Both the position numbers and the translations under genes were made by a program. This document shows, piece by piece, positions 7,138-14,804 of a stretch of DNA of 37,774 nucleotides; positions within the stretch are counted from its first letter, which is position 1, and each line of letters starts with the position of its first letter. The notes under the pieces were generated by a model. The model had not been told where the DNA came from. It was given only the letters and a program-made list of their open reading frames with translations, and did no database searches. The DNA is from Cerasicoccus frondis (lineage in GTDB: Bacteria; Verrucomicrobiota; Verrucomicrobiia; Opitutales; Cerasicoccaceae). Location of the stretch: assembly GCA_031296915.1 (NCBI GenBank), contig JAVDPC010000043.1:1-37774 (forward strand), written 5' to 3'.

Positions 7138-7538
7138 GCACGCCACTCCTATATGCCATCGATCTGAGCTACGATGAAAGCGGGGCCAAGAAAAGCCCCA
7201 AGGTGACCATCGAGCGCATTACGCTGCCTGGCGAAATCGTCCGCGAAAACAAGCAGGCTACCACGGGGCCGGTTGTCCACTTTAAGGGCGCCAAAAAAGC
7301 CTTGGAACTCTGCAAAACCAATCAGGCGTTTATCCGCCTGGCCTGCGGGCTGCCAATTGATGCGCCCATCGAAGAGTGTATCGGCAAAGAGGTGCAGTTG
7401 ACAGTGCGCTTTGTGCTGGGCATCGGCAACGAAGTCGGGCCAGCCGTCCGCGTGGTGGTCAGCGATCCGGCGCTGATTCCGTTTAAATTCAAGAACCCGC
7501 GATCCATGGGCAAGTTGAAGCCCTGGACGCACAAATAA
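7134..7538 (+). CDS. Early protein, possible nuclease partner or ssDNA-binding protein
   Basis: The 134-residue product is beta-rich, with strands such as KVTIERITLPGEI, VQLTVRFVLGIG and VRVVVSDP. This would suit an OB-like or annealing fold, but no signature is present. It is coupled to the preceding gene by an ATGA overlap and sits two genes after the RecE-like nuclease, where phages often keep a single-strand annealing or binding protein. That role is inferred from position alone. Confidence 0.6.
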   Translation: MSTPLLYAIDLSYDESGAKKSPKVTIERITLPGEIVRENKQATTGPVVHFKGAKKALELCKTNQAFIRLACGLPIDAPIEECIGKEVQLTVRFVLGIGNEVGPAVRVVVSDPALIPFKFKNPRSMGKLKPWTHK

Positions 7539-7670
7539 CAATTTGGGCTGGGATGGTTTCGAGTCCCGTTCAAGAGCGGCCCACAAATGCGCTACCAACG
7601 GGAGCCAATGCAGAGCAATGCATCAAGCCAGTGGGAGGCTGGCGCCACTTTAAAAAACCAAGAAAAACCG

Positions 7671-8129
7671 ATGAGCAAAAAAGTAGAAATCGACCTCGCC
7701 AAAATGGTGATGACACGGAACGGGCTCGATACCCGCACCGTTGCCCAGATTATTGAAGACATCAATCTGGAGCTCGCCGCGCAAAGCGACGAAGAGGACA
7801 AGCCGCCGCCCGTCAAAAAGCAACACGTGATCATGGTCAGTGATCCCGAGGGCAAGCTCGAAGGCCTCGACCCCGTGGGCTGGGTACTGCAAATCCCCGA
7901 AGAGGATTCCGTTTACGTGACCGAGGAACGCCTGTTCCGCTGCGCCTACGATTACAACCAATCGAAAAAGGGCCGTCGCATGCCGGTGAAGACCATTGCG
8001 GAAGTCTGCGAGCACGTGCCCGCCCGCATCGCGAAAGAGCAAAAGGTTTGGATCAAGAATAAGGAGCCCGTCTTGATTCTGCGCACGAGCAACAAGGTTC
8101 CAATGGAGGCGAACGATCATGCGGTTTAA
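7671..8129 (+). CDS. Early protein of unknown function
   Basis: Starting at 7671 gives 152 residues. Residues 1-50 are helical (VEIDLAKMVMTRNGLDTRTV), followed by an acidic, Pro-rich linker (about 45-60) and a beta-rich part with KQHVIMVSDPEGKLEGL and DPVGWVLQIPEEDSVYVTEE. An upstream in-frame ATG at 7587 would add 28 poorly coding residues. The stop lies 11 bp inside the clamp gene. No family is recognised; the context is DNA metabolism. Confidence 0.6.
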   Translation: MSKKVEIDLAKMVMTRNGLDTRTVAQIIEDINLELAAQSDEEDKPPPVKKQHVIMVSDPEGKLEGLDPVGWVLQIPEEDSVYVTEERLFRCAYDYNQSKKGRRMPVKTIAEVCEHVPARIAKEQKVWIKNKEPVLILRTSNKVPMEANDHAV

Positions 8130-9216
8130 CTGTCCTGCCAACGAACTGAAGGACGCCTTGGCCGTGGTGGCTGGGGCGGTCAATGACCGCGCGTCCTTGC
8201 CCATGCTGGCGTGTGTGCTGATCGAAGCCAGCGGGCAGGGAATCCGCCTGACGGGCAACAATCTGAACATGGTCATTACGCATACTTTGCATTGCAAAGT
8301 TGAGCGCGAGGGCGCAATTGGCCTGCCGCTCAAAAAGCTGATGACTGCCGTTTCCTCGCTGGGCGCCCAAGACGTGGAGCTGCTTGCGCTCAACGATACG
8401 CAGGCCCGCATTGCTTCGGGCGATTTTACCTACACGGCTTCCGGCGTGGCGGCGGAAGAGATGCCCAAGGTCATGGCTCGCGCCGATGACTTCCGCTGCG
8501 AGTTTGCCACGGTCGACCTGCTGCGCGCCTTGAAATTCCTACGGCCCATCGAGTGCCACAACGAAGCGTTCTACAATCGCTGCGGCATCAGCTTTTTGTT
8601 TACCGCCGATGGCGTGGAGCTGGCGGCGATCAACGGGCCGGGCCATCACTTTGGCAAAGCCAACTTCGCCTGCAAAACCACGACGCCAGTGGGCCGGAAA
8701 TTCTTTTTGCCCATCTATGCGGCGGATCAATTGCGGCGCCTGGACATTGGCGAGCAAGCAATCCATGTGGCGTGGGGCGAGGCGTGCATTCACTTCGACT
8801 TTGGCGCCACGCAGATGACGACCAAGCTCGTCTCCGCCGAATTCCCCGACTACACGAAGCTGCTGGAGCGGCACTTGAAGCGCGAGCCATTCACCCGCGT
8901 GCAGCGCAGCGAGCTAAAGGAGCTGATCGACCGCGTGACCGTCGCCGGAACCATTCTCGGGCTGCGCGCCAGCCAGCGCGGCATCTACCTGCATTGCCGT
9001 TCGCAGGAGTCGGGCGATTCCCGCGACCACCTGCCGTTTGAGCAGGCGGCGCCTGACCGGGCCGAAGCGGAAATCTGGATGGAAGCCAAGTATCCGCTGG
9101 GCACGTTGAGCGCCATCGACGAAGACGAAATCGAGGTGTTCATGGAAACTGCGCAGCCGCTGCTCATCCGCACGCCGCATTGCTTTAGCTTGATCATGGG
9201 AAGGGGGGCCAACTGA
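8119..9216 (+). CDS. DnaN-like DNA polymerase III beta sliding clamp
   Basis: The 365-residue product has the length and three-domain plan of the bacterial beta clamp. The start (MRFNCPANELKDALAVVAGA, then RASLPMLACVLIEA) matches domain I. LVSAEFPDYTKLL corresponds to the conserved F-P-D-Y strand, and the C-terminal FSLIMGR corresponds to V-M-P-M-R. The usual A-T-D-G-H-R is changed to AINGPGHH. It would encircle DNA and tether a polymerase. SD GGAGG lies at 8105-8109. With the AAA+ gene two places on it forms a clamp/loader pair, although no polymerase is encoded. It could serve phage replication or compete with the host clamp. Confidence 0.88.
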   Translation: MRFNCPANELKDALAVVAGAVNDRASLPMLACVLIEASGQGIRLTGNNLNMVITHTLHCKVEREGAIGLPLKKLMTAVSSLGAQDVELLALNDTQARIASGDFTYTASGVAAEEMPKVMARADDFRCEFATVDLLRALKFLRPIECHNEAFYNRCGISFLFTADGVELAAINGPGHHFGKANFACKTTTPVGRKFFLPIYAADQLRRLDIGEQAIHVAWGEACIHFDFGATQMTTKLVSAEFPDYTKLLERHLKREPFTRVQRSELKELIDRVTVAGTILGLRASQRGIYLHCRSQESGDSRDHLPFEQAAPDRAEAEIWMEAKYPLGTLSAIDEDEIEVFMETAQPLLIRTPHCFSLIMGRGAN

Positions 9217-9452
9217 TGGCGCTACCTCGCATTGTCACGAAAGCCGAACTCGGCAAGCGGGCATTGGTCCGCGTAAAAGGCCGCCTCTACGAAGGCGAAA
9301 TCGAAGAGCTGGCGCCGTCGGGCGAATTCTTCCTGCACAATGGTCAATGGCTCGACAACAAGCCCGGCCAAGTGCTGGAGCTTCTGCCGCCCCGAAAGGT
9401 CGATGGCAAGCCCACCCGCGCCAATCCACTCAAGAAGAAAGGAGGGAAGTAG
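9216..9452 (+). CDS. Small basic protein between clamp and ATPase
   Basis: The 78-residue product starts in a TGATG overlap with the clamp stop. KRALVRVKGRLYEGEIEELA suggests an SH3-like or Tudor-like small barrel, and the C-terminal 20 residues are Lys-rich (RANPLKKKGGK), as in nucleic-acid-binding tails. It sits between clamp and ATPase, so a role in the same complex is possible. No family is assigned. Confidence 0.55.
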   Translation: MALPRIVTKAELGKRALVRVKGRLYEGEIEELAPSGEFFLHNGQWLDNKPGQVLELLPPRKVDGKPTRANPLKKKGGK

Positions 9453-9454
9453 TT

Positions 9455-10126
9455 ATGCTACCGTGTGAATTTAAGCCGCACAATGCGACGGACTTTATCG
9501 GGCCGTCGATGCAGATTGCCTCGCTGCTCGTCAACCGCGCGCGTGCGATGCGCAACAACCACGAAGCGCGCCTGAAAATCCTGCTGCATGGAGATCCGGG
9601 CAACGGGAAAACGGAAATCGCCAAGCTCGTGGCCCGTACGCTCGTATCGGAGCAGAATGCCGATGTGTGCATCGAAAAGCACAATGGCCGCGCGGTGAAT
9701 CTGGCCCGCGTGCATGACTGGATGCAGAGCATGCGTGGCTCCATCTTTGACGGTTGGCTGGTGCTGGTGGTTGACGAGTTGGACTTGATTACCCGTGAGG
9801 CGCAGGACGCTCTTTTGACACTGCTAGACGACCTGCCGGGGCGACGTGCGTTTATCGGCACTTCCAATCAGGAGCTACAACAACTCACGGATCGCTTTCA
9901 AACGCGTTTTCAGCATTTCGATGTCGAAAGCCCCTCAGACAGGGAAATCGCTACCTTTCTGCGTAAGCACTGGAGTGACAGTTTAAGCGCAGACGACATT
10001 GACGAAATTGTCGATGGCGCCAATGGCAACGTTCGCGCCGCCCTGATGGATGCGCAAACCTACTGCGACCTGAAGGCGATGGACGCCGCCGCAGTCGAGG
10101 ACTCGGAAACGGAGGCTTTTCTATGA
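9455..10126 (+). CDS. AAA+ ATPase, candidate clamp loader
   Basis: Starting at 9455 gives 223 residues, with AAGGAGGG 11 bp upstream. Walker A is GDPGNGKT (46-53), Walker B is VLVVDE (103-108), and sensor 1 is N138 in FIGTSNQE, followed by LTDRFQTRFQHF with possible arginine fingers. This is the core of a clamp-loader or RuvB-like AAA+ ATPase, but it lacks the collar domain of DnaX/HolB. Proximity to a DnaN-like clamp makes clamp loading the best guess; a helicase-loader role is the alternative. The stop overlaps the next start (ATGA). Confidence 0.75.
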   Translation: MLPCEFKPHNATDFIGPSMQIASLLVNRARAMRNNHEARLKILLHGDPGNGKTEIAKLVARTLVSEQNADVCIEKHNGRAVNLARVHDWMQSMRGSIFDGWLVLVVDELDLITREAQDALLTLLDDLPGRRAFIGTSNQELQQLTDRFQTRFQHFDVESPSDREIATFLRKHWSDSLSADDIDEIVDGANGNVRAALMDAQTYCDLKAMDAAAVEDSETEAFL

Positions 10127-10662
10127 GGCCGGATATTCTCACGCAGTCGGGGCACTACTTTAATTTCCTGCAGCCGGAGCAGTCCGCGTTCGGCATTGAA
10201 GACATTGCACATGCGCTGGCGCACGTTTGCCGGTTTGCCGGGCACTGCGTTGGCTTTTACTCGGTCGCTCAGCACAGCGTGCTCGTGAGCCACGTGGTGC
10301 CACGTTACCTGGCGCTGGCTGGCCTGCTGCACGATGCGCCGGAAGCCTTCATTGGCGACGTGCCGAAGCCGCTCAAGAACCTGCTGCCCGACTACCGCGC
10401 AATTGAAAAGCGCGTGGAAAAGGCGGTGCTCACGCGCTTCGGCCTGAACGGCATCCCGCTGCCTGTGAAAAAGGCAGACTTGATTCTGCTGGCCACGGAG
10501 CAACGCGACCTCATGCCCATGCATGACGACGAATGGCCGATACTGGAGCACATCCAACCGCTGGAATCGAAAATCACGCCCTGGAAACCCGAAACAGCCA
10601 AGACGATGTTCTTGGCGCGCTTTAAGGAGCTGAACGGTGGCTACTTTGACGAAATGGCATGA
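10123..10662 (+). CDS. HD-domain phosphohydrolase (YfbR-like nucleotidase)
   Basis: The 179-residue product carries the HD metal-binding set: H51 in YSVAQHSVLVS, H70-D71 in LLHDAPEAFIGDVPKPLK, and D79. This form, with E-A-F-I-G-D-V, is typical of phage-encoded 5'-deoxynucleotidase/phosphohydrolases related to YfbR, which act on nucleotides in the cytosol. It may adjust dNTP pools during replication. It is the last gene of the early operon and its stop lies 8 bp from the stop of the opposing KAP gene. Confidence 0.82.
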   Translation: MRPDILTQSGHYFNFLQPEQSAFGIEDIAHALAHVCRFAGHCVGFYSVAQHSVLVSHVVPRYLALAGLLHDAPEAFIGDVPKPLKNLLPDYRAIEKRVEKAVLTRFGLNGIPLPVKKADLILLATEQRDLMPMHDDEWPILEHIQPLESKITPWKPETAKTMFLARFKELNGGYFDEMA

Positions 10663-10670
10663 GCTATCAA

Positions 10671-11993
10671 TTACGAACCTGTAGATGGCTCAACCATGTT
10701 GAAGCCTTCGGCGAAGTAGAGGGCGCGGGCAAATCTTACTGGGGTGAGCTTACTTGTAGGGAACTTGCCTATGTTGGATTGTATCGTTCGAAAGATTATC
10801 CCTTGGGAATTTCTTACATCAAGGTTCCAATTTTCGTATTCAGCTTCGAGCTCTTGCCAAAAGAGGTAACTAATTGGGGAGCCCGGTTGAAGACCAAGCA
10901 TACCTTCGAAGTTCTTGATGTTTTTGGACGGCTGTTGCTGCGGGGCATTCAGAAAATCATTGAGCCTTTTACTATATGGACCTCGATCAATAAGCGAAAG
11001 CAATACAGACAGGTATACGGAATATTTGTTAGGATACCCTATAGATGCATAAACAATTTTGGTTTTCATCACCAATTGCCGAATATCGCGCAGTCGAAGG
11101 TCATACTCGGCGTCGCTATTCAGCGTTTCGCAGCCTCTGCCAAAAACGTCACTGAGGCCTTCAAGGCTTTCCTCATCTACAATATTAGCATCAACTTGCG
11201 GTTTGAAGGTCAGCTTGAGACAGAGTTTTGCAAAATTAGCAATGTCTCCTTTAGGAAGTGGGTATTCTACGTCGTAAAAGCGATTCAGGTAGCGTTCTGC
11301 ATCTATGCCTTCACCAAAGGCGCCACGGACAGTATTGCACAGTTCTTTTTTGTCAACCGATGCAATGACCACCACCCCTTGCGTCTCAAAGAAGTGCTTG
11401 ATTCGTTCCATGAGGTCGATGGCAAAGCGAGGTTCGCAGCGGTCGAGCTCATCGATGACAAACACCAGTTTTTCAGGTTTCCCTGGGCCAAAAATGTCTC
11501 TTATTGCCTTTTGAAGCTGCTCGCGGCATTTGAGCATCAGCTTGTGGTCTTCGAGCAATACTTTGCCGATATCATCCGCAGAATCTTCAATCAGACTAGC
11601 GCCATTTATCGACGCTATTCCAAAATTAAAGGATGTGCCTTTGGCAAGTCCAGTGGCCAATTTTTTGATAACACCTTGGGTTTGGGGCTTAAATTTTATT
11701 ACCTTCTGAATTTCGCTTACAAAGGCAATAAACGGATCGATGGCGAAATCAAGTTTCCAGGCATTGATGTAAACGACCTTGAGTCTGCAGTCTTGTTTGA
11801 AGAGCTCAACCATGCGATCAACAAACCACGATTTTCCAGAACCCCACGGGCCGCTGATCATCATACGAAATGGTTCGTCTGTGGACAGGGCAATGTTCCG
11901 CAGGTTTTCGGCAATGGCGCGTCTGTTGGGTTTATCTTTTGTTATGGACAACCAGTCATCGTCAAATGGGTCATTGGTGAGATCGTCGGACAT
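10671..11993 (-). CDS. KAP-family P-loop NTPase
   Basis: The 440-residue product has Walker A GPWGSGKS (48-55), the KAP hallmark YINAWKLDFAIDPFIAF (75-91), Walker B LVFVIDELDRCEP (176-188), sensor strand VVVIASVD (207-214) and YLNRFYDVEYPLP near 235-247. The family includes F-plasmid PifA, which excludes phage T7. Many KAP proteins insert membrane helices between the Walker motifs; none is visible here, so this one looks soluble. It is transcribed against the phage operons, the DNA is A+T-richer, and it shares an upstream motif with the pentapeptide-repeat gene. I infer that the three leftward genes form one accessory system, probably defence or exclusion. Confidence 0.88.
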   Translation of the reverse strand: MSDDLTNDPFDDDWLSITKDKPNRRAIAENLRNIALSTDEPFRMMISGPWGSGKSWFVDRMVELFKQDCRLKVVYINAWKLDFAIDPFIAFVSEIQKVIKFKPQTQGVIKKLATGLAKGTSFNFGIASINGASLIEDSADDIGKVLLEDHKLMLKCREQLQKAIRDIFGPGKPEKLVFVIDELDRCEPRFAIDLMERIKHFFETQGVVVIASVDKKELCNTVRGAFGEGIDAERYLNRFYDVEYPLPKGDIANFAKLCLKLTFKPQVDANIVDEESLEGLSDVFGRGCETLNSDAEYDLRLRDIRQLVMKTKIVYASIGYPNKYSVYLSVLLSLIDRGPYSKRLNDFLNAPQQQPSKNIKNFEGMLGLQPGSPISYLFWQELEAEYENWNLDVRNSQGIIFRTIQSNIGKFPTSKLTPVRFARALYFAEGFNMVEPSTGS

Positions 11994-12009
11994 ATTCGTA
12001 AGGGTGGTT

Positions 12010-12026
12010 TTGTTAGCGGGTTTTAT
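12010..12026 (-). promoter_or_regulatory. Shared upstream motif, KAP copy
   Basis: TTGTTAGCGGGTTTTAT on the + strand lies 16 bp upstream of the leftward KAP ATG. The same sequence with one G fewer lies 12 bp upstream of the pentapeptide-repeat ATG (13889-13904). On the coding strand it reads ATAAAACCCGCTAACAA. It may be a promoter element, operator or common leader. Confidence 0.55.
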
Positions 12027-12134
12027 CGCTTCATGGCCGCATGGCAGATGTTATTGAAGCAACATTGCAAGGATAAGATAAGTGAATGCCCTGCGACCAT
12101 TATATTTCAGCCGCTTGATTGTAATCTAAGCAGT

Positions 12135-12260
12135 ATGCGCGCTATTTGGCATCTCTGGGCTCAGGGGCACATTTCAAGCCTGAAGAAAGCAGCACTAACC
12201 CAGCAGCCCGATATTTCGGGGCTGTTGAAGCAGAAGGTGACGGAGGGCGTTTTTCTATGA
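12135..12260 (+). pseudogene. Possible remnant of a rightward phage gene
   Basis: The 290 bp between the KAP start and the next leftward gene hold an open rightward frame from the ATG at 12135 (41 residues, MRAIWHLWAQGHISSLKKAA to TEGVFL). Its end, TEGVFL followed by an overlapping ATGAG, copies the way the AAA+ gene ends (TEAFL, then ATGAGG at 10123). It may be the tail of an early-operon gene cut by arrival of the leftward genes. Evidence is weak; it could equally be a leader for KAP transcription. Confidence 0.25.
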
Positions 12261-12284
12261 GAGTTTTAGAAAAATATAGGATTT

Positions 12285-12761
12285 CTAACCGAGGATGCGG
12301 CGGATTACTTCGACCAGAATTGAGCCTTTTACAACCCACTTTAGCGCCTCGAAAACAAACTTTGCTCCTTCCTCGCCAGAGGTCTCAAAGAACTTCGTCC
12401 AAAACTTCTCTGCAAGGTCGCCAGCTTGTTCGCGCAGGCTCTTCTTCGCGGCCTCAGCAGGGGTTTCATTCGCTTGCTTTTTTAGCTCGGGCGGGGGCTT
12501 GCTCTGCTGATCGTAAAGCCGTTGATCGATATTGCCCCGAAGTTTGGCATTTGGCTCCTCTTCAACTTTGGCAGGAAATTCATCTGGTTGGTCGTCGTAT
12601 TGGTTGCCTAGTGGAATGTAGCCGAGCTTATCGAGCACTGCTTCCAGGCGGGCATCGATGTGTTCGGACAAGTCCTCGATTTGATTATCCAGAATTTCCT
12701 GTTCGCCAGGCTGATCAACCCTATTGGCGATCCGAATTACAATGTAGCGTTCGGAGGCCAT
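12285..12761 (-). CDS. Unknown protein of the KAP/pentapeptide cassette
   Basis: The 158-residue product has an N-terminal strand-helix region (SERYIVIRIANRVDQ, then LSEHIDARLEAVLDKLG), a disordered Pro/Gln/Lys-rich centre at about 60-105, and a C-terminal amphipathic helical part (GAKFVFEALKWVVKG, ILVEVIRRILG). The last part might touch membrane, or pack with a partner. The start is 2 bp after the stop of the pentapeptide-repeat gene, so the two are surely co-translated. No family is recognised. Confidence 0.7.
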   Translation of the reverse strand: MASERYIVIRIANRVDQPGEQEILDNQIEDLSEHIDARLEAVLDKLGYIPLGNQYDDQPDEFPAKVEEEPNAKLRGNIDQRLYDQQSKPPPELKKQANETPAEAAKKSLREQAGDLAEKFWTKFFETSGEEGAKFVFEALKWVVKGSILVEVIRRILG

Positions 12762-12763
12762 GG

Positions 12764-13876
12764 TTAGAAGGTTTTCGTGTTCAGGGATTCAGCGGGGACA
12801 ACGGCGCCAGCGTCAAAGATTTTGATGCCTTGGCCACCTGCTTGGCGGTGTGCGTTGTCGATCAACGCAACCATGTCTTCGATGTATTTTTCTACTTCCT
12901 CATCGGGCATGCCTTCAGGGATGCGGAAGCGCAGTTCGTGCGTGGGGGATTGGGTTTCTTGTGTGGAAGATTTTCGAGAATCGCCAGTATCTCTTTTAAT
13001 TTGACTGAGTTGCAAATCTGTGAGGTGAACCTCGAACAGGTTGGCCTCGCTCAAGTTTGCCTCGATCAAGTTTGCCTCGATCAGACAGGCCCAGTTCAGG
13101 TCGGCATTGGTAAGGTCGGCATTGGTCAGGTAGGCCATTCTCAGATTGGCCTTACTCAGGTCGGCCTTGATCAGGTTGGCCTTACTCAGGTCGGCCCCGC
13201 TCAGGTTGGCCCCGTTCAAGTTGGCCCCGCTCAGGTTGGCCCCATTCAGGTTGGCCCCGGTCAGGTTGACCCCGTTCAGGTCGGCCCCACTCAGGTTGGC
13301 CCCGTTCAGGTTGGCCATGCCCAGTCTGGCCATGCTCAGTTTGGCCTCGCTCAGGTTGGCCCCGTTCAGGTCGGCCCCACTCAGGTCGGCCCCGTTCAGG
13401 TCGGCCCCACTCAGGTCGGCCTCGTTCAGGAAGGCCTTGCTCAGGTTGACCCCGTTCAGGTTGGCCATGCTCAGGTTGGTCTCGCTCAGGTCGGCCCCGT
13501 TCAGGTCGGCCTTACTCAGATTGACCTCGCTCAGGTTGGCCCCGCTCAGGTTGGCCCCATTCAGGTTGGCCCCGGTCAGGTTGACCCCGTTCAGGTCGGC
13601 CCCACTCAGGTCGGCCCCGTTCAGGTAGGCCTCGCTCAAGTTGGCCCCACTCAGGTTGGCCTCGCTCAGGTCGGCCTCGATCAGGTAGGCCTCGCTCAGG
13701 TTGGCCCCGCTCAGGTCGGCGTTGCTCAGGTTGGCGTCGATCAGGTAGGCCTTGCTCAGGTTGGCCTTGGTCAAATTTACTGGCTGGAATTTAGAGAGTC
13801 CCCGAGTCTCATTGAAGTGAGATACACTTGTTCTGAGCAGCTTTACCCAATCGGCTTTTGTTTGAGGAACTTCCAT
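12764..13876 (-). CDS. Pentapeptide-repeat protein with N- and C-terminal add-on domains
   Basis: The 370-residue product has a 33-residue N-terminal segment (VPQTKADWVKLLRTSVSHFN), about 50 A(N/D)LSx-type pentapeptides at roughly 33-283, a linker, and a C-terminal unit at about 313-360 with IPEGMPDEEVEKYIEDM and HRQAGGQGIKIFD. The repeats would form a right-handed quadrilateral beta-helix, which in other proteins mimics DNA or acts as a scaffold. The R-x-x-G-G-x-G-I box at the C-terminus recalls short domains appended to signalling or conflict proteins; that is a resemblance only. It is the first gene of the leftward cassette and starts 12 bp after the shared motif. Confidence 0.85.
   Translation of the reverse strand: MEVPQTKADWVKLLRTSVSHFNETRGLSKFQPVNLTKANLSKAYLIDANLSNADLSGANLSEAYLIEADLSEANLSGANLSEAYLNGADLSGADLNGVNLTGANLNGANLSGANLSEVNLSKADLNGADLSETNLSMANLNGVNLSKAFLNEADLSGADLNGADLSGADLNGANLSEAKLSMARLGMANLNGANLSGADLNGVNLTGANLNGANLSGANLNGANLSGADLSKANLIKADLSKANLRMAYLTNADLTNADLNWACLIEANLIEANLSEANLFEVHLTDLQLSQIKRDTGDSRKSSTQETQSPTHELRFRIPEGMPDEEVEKYIEDMVALIDNAHRQAGGQGIKIFDAGAVVPAESLNTKTF
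13028..13780. repeat. 15-bp-period tandem DNA repeats encoding the pentapeptide helix
   Basis: On the + strand the unit is close to CAGGTTGGCCCCGCT, repeated some 50 times with substitutions at fixed positions. Long blocks recur almost exactly, for example around 13200-13285 and 13540-13620. This indicates recent expansion by duplication. The repeats lie wholly inside the leftward coding frame. Confidence 0.85.
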
Positions 13877-13888
13877 GGTTTTTACGCG

Positions 13889-13904
13889 TTGTTAGCGGTT
13901 TTAT
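13889..13904 (-). promoter_or_regulatory. Shared upstream motif, pentapeptide-gene copy
   Basis: TTGTTAGCGGTTTTAT on the + strand lies 12 bp upstream of the leftward ATG at 13876 and matches 12010-12026 except for one missing G. Upstream on the leftward strand, TTGAAC and TAACAA are spaced by 17 bp and could be a weak promoter whose -10 falls in this motif. Confidence 0.5.
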
Positions 13905-13940
13905 TATGTGAGTTCAAGCATACTATTGGGGGGTTATATC

Positions 13941-14804
13941 ATGCCTAACCGAATTTTGAGAGATTGGACGGACTCGCTGACGGTGGGGGAATTGGCGCCG
14001 GAGGCGGAGCGGTTCTTTGTGAGGCTGATTATGAAGGCCGACGATTTTGGGCGTTTTCATGGGGACGAACGATTGCTCAAGGCTGCGCTGTTCCCGCTGT
14101 TGACTGACATACGACTGTCGAGTGTCCGTCAATGGCGTGACGAGTGTGTGACGGCTGGCTTGCTGGCCCTCTACCAAGATGAGCGGGAGCGGAAGTTTGT
14201 CGAAATCAAGAACTTCAACCAGCGGACGCGGGCGAAGGAGAGCCGTTTTCCCGAGCCTGGCAGTCAATTGGCGGTCAAATGCCCGTCACGTGACAGACAT
14301 GTGCGCACGGAGACGGAGACGTATACGGAGACGAGAGACGGAGACGGTAAACCCCGCGCGGCGGCGGGGAAGGCGAGCAAGGCTCGCGCCTCTCTCCCGG
14401 AGATCAAGGAATTTTGCGACGAGCAGGGGATACCCGAGGCGGACGCGGAATACCTTTACCATCACTGGACGGGCAACGGCTGGATGAACGGCGGCAAGAA
14501 GATCAAGGATTGGAAGGCCACGATTCGCGCTTGGGAGGCGGCGGGTTACATGCCGTCGCAGAAGCAGGGGACGCGTCAGGCGAAAGGGGCGGCTGAGGGC
14601 GGCGGCGGGAGCAACCACCGTGAGCCGCGTGAGCAGTGGCGGGATTGCGCCAAGGCGTGCTACTCGGCGGAGGCGGACTACTGGGAGCATTTGGGGTGGC
14701 CCATTACGCGGATACAGGACGCCCCGAGTTTCTTTGCGCTGCCGGTGACGTTGCGCAACCTGGTGACCAAGCACGCGAAGACGAACCGGATACAGCTATG
14801 GTGA
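13941..14804 (+). CDS. Phage replication-type winged-helix protein
   Basis: Starting at 13941 gives 287 residues. The N-terminal 100 residues (MPNRILRDWTDSLTVGELA, then AERFFVRLIMKADDFGRF and LLKAALFPLL) match the winged-helix domain common in phage replication initiator/DnaD-like proteins, ending in FNQRTRAKESRFP. A Ser/Glu/Arg-rich linker follows at about 105-150. The C-terminal part has KIKDWKATIRAWEAAGYMPS, as in proteins that load or recruit the host helicase. It probably starts phage replication. The two genes on either side face it, so it needs its own promoter near 13877-13940. Confidence 0.7.
   Translation: MPNRILRDWTDSLTVGELAPEAERFFVRLIMKADDFGRFHGDERLLKAALFPLLTDIRLSSVRQWRDECVTAGLLALYQDERERKFVEIKNFNQRTRAKESRFPEPGSQLAVKCPSRDRHVRTETETYTETRDGDGKPRAAAGKASKARASLPEIKEFCDEQGIPEADAEYLYHHWTGNGWMNGGKKIKDWKATIRAWEAAGYMPSQKQGTRQAKGAAEGGGGSNHREPREQWRDCAKACYSAEADYWEHLGWPITRIQDAPSFFALPVTLRNLVTKHAKTNRIQLW

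Noticed and set aside
7545..7590. tRNA-like text (GGTTTCGAGTCCC, with GGGC and GGCCC at the ends)
   Set aside because: No anticodon or D arm can be built and the T loop has an extra base; probably chance.
10659..12260. Long rightward open frame of about 530 codons
   Set aside because: It lies antisense to the KAP NTPase, whose Walker motifs are clear. Only the last 41 codons, outside the KAP gene, were kept as a possible remnant.
13028..13780. Repeat array resembling a CRISPR at first sight
   Set aside because: The period is 15 bp with no unique spacers, and it encodes pentapeptides in frame. No cas genes are present.
12146..13948. Long rightward open frame of about 600 codons
   Set aside because: It is the antisense shadow of the pentapeptide-repeat gene; its Q-V-G-x repeats simply mirror the 15-bp DNA repeats, and it has no family features.
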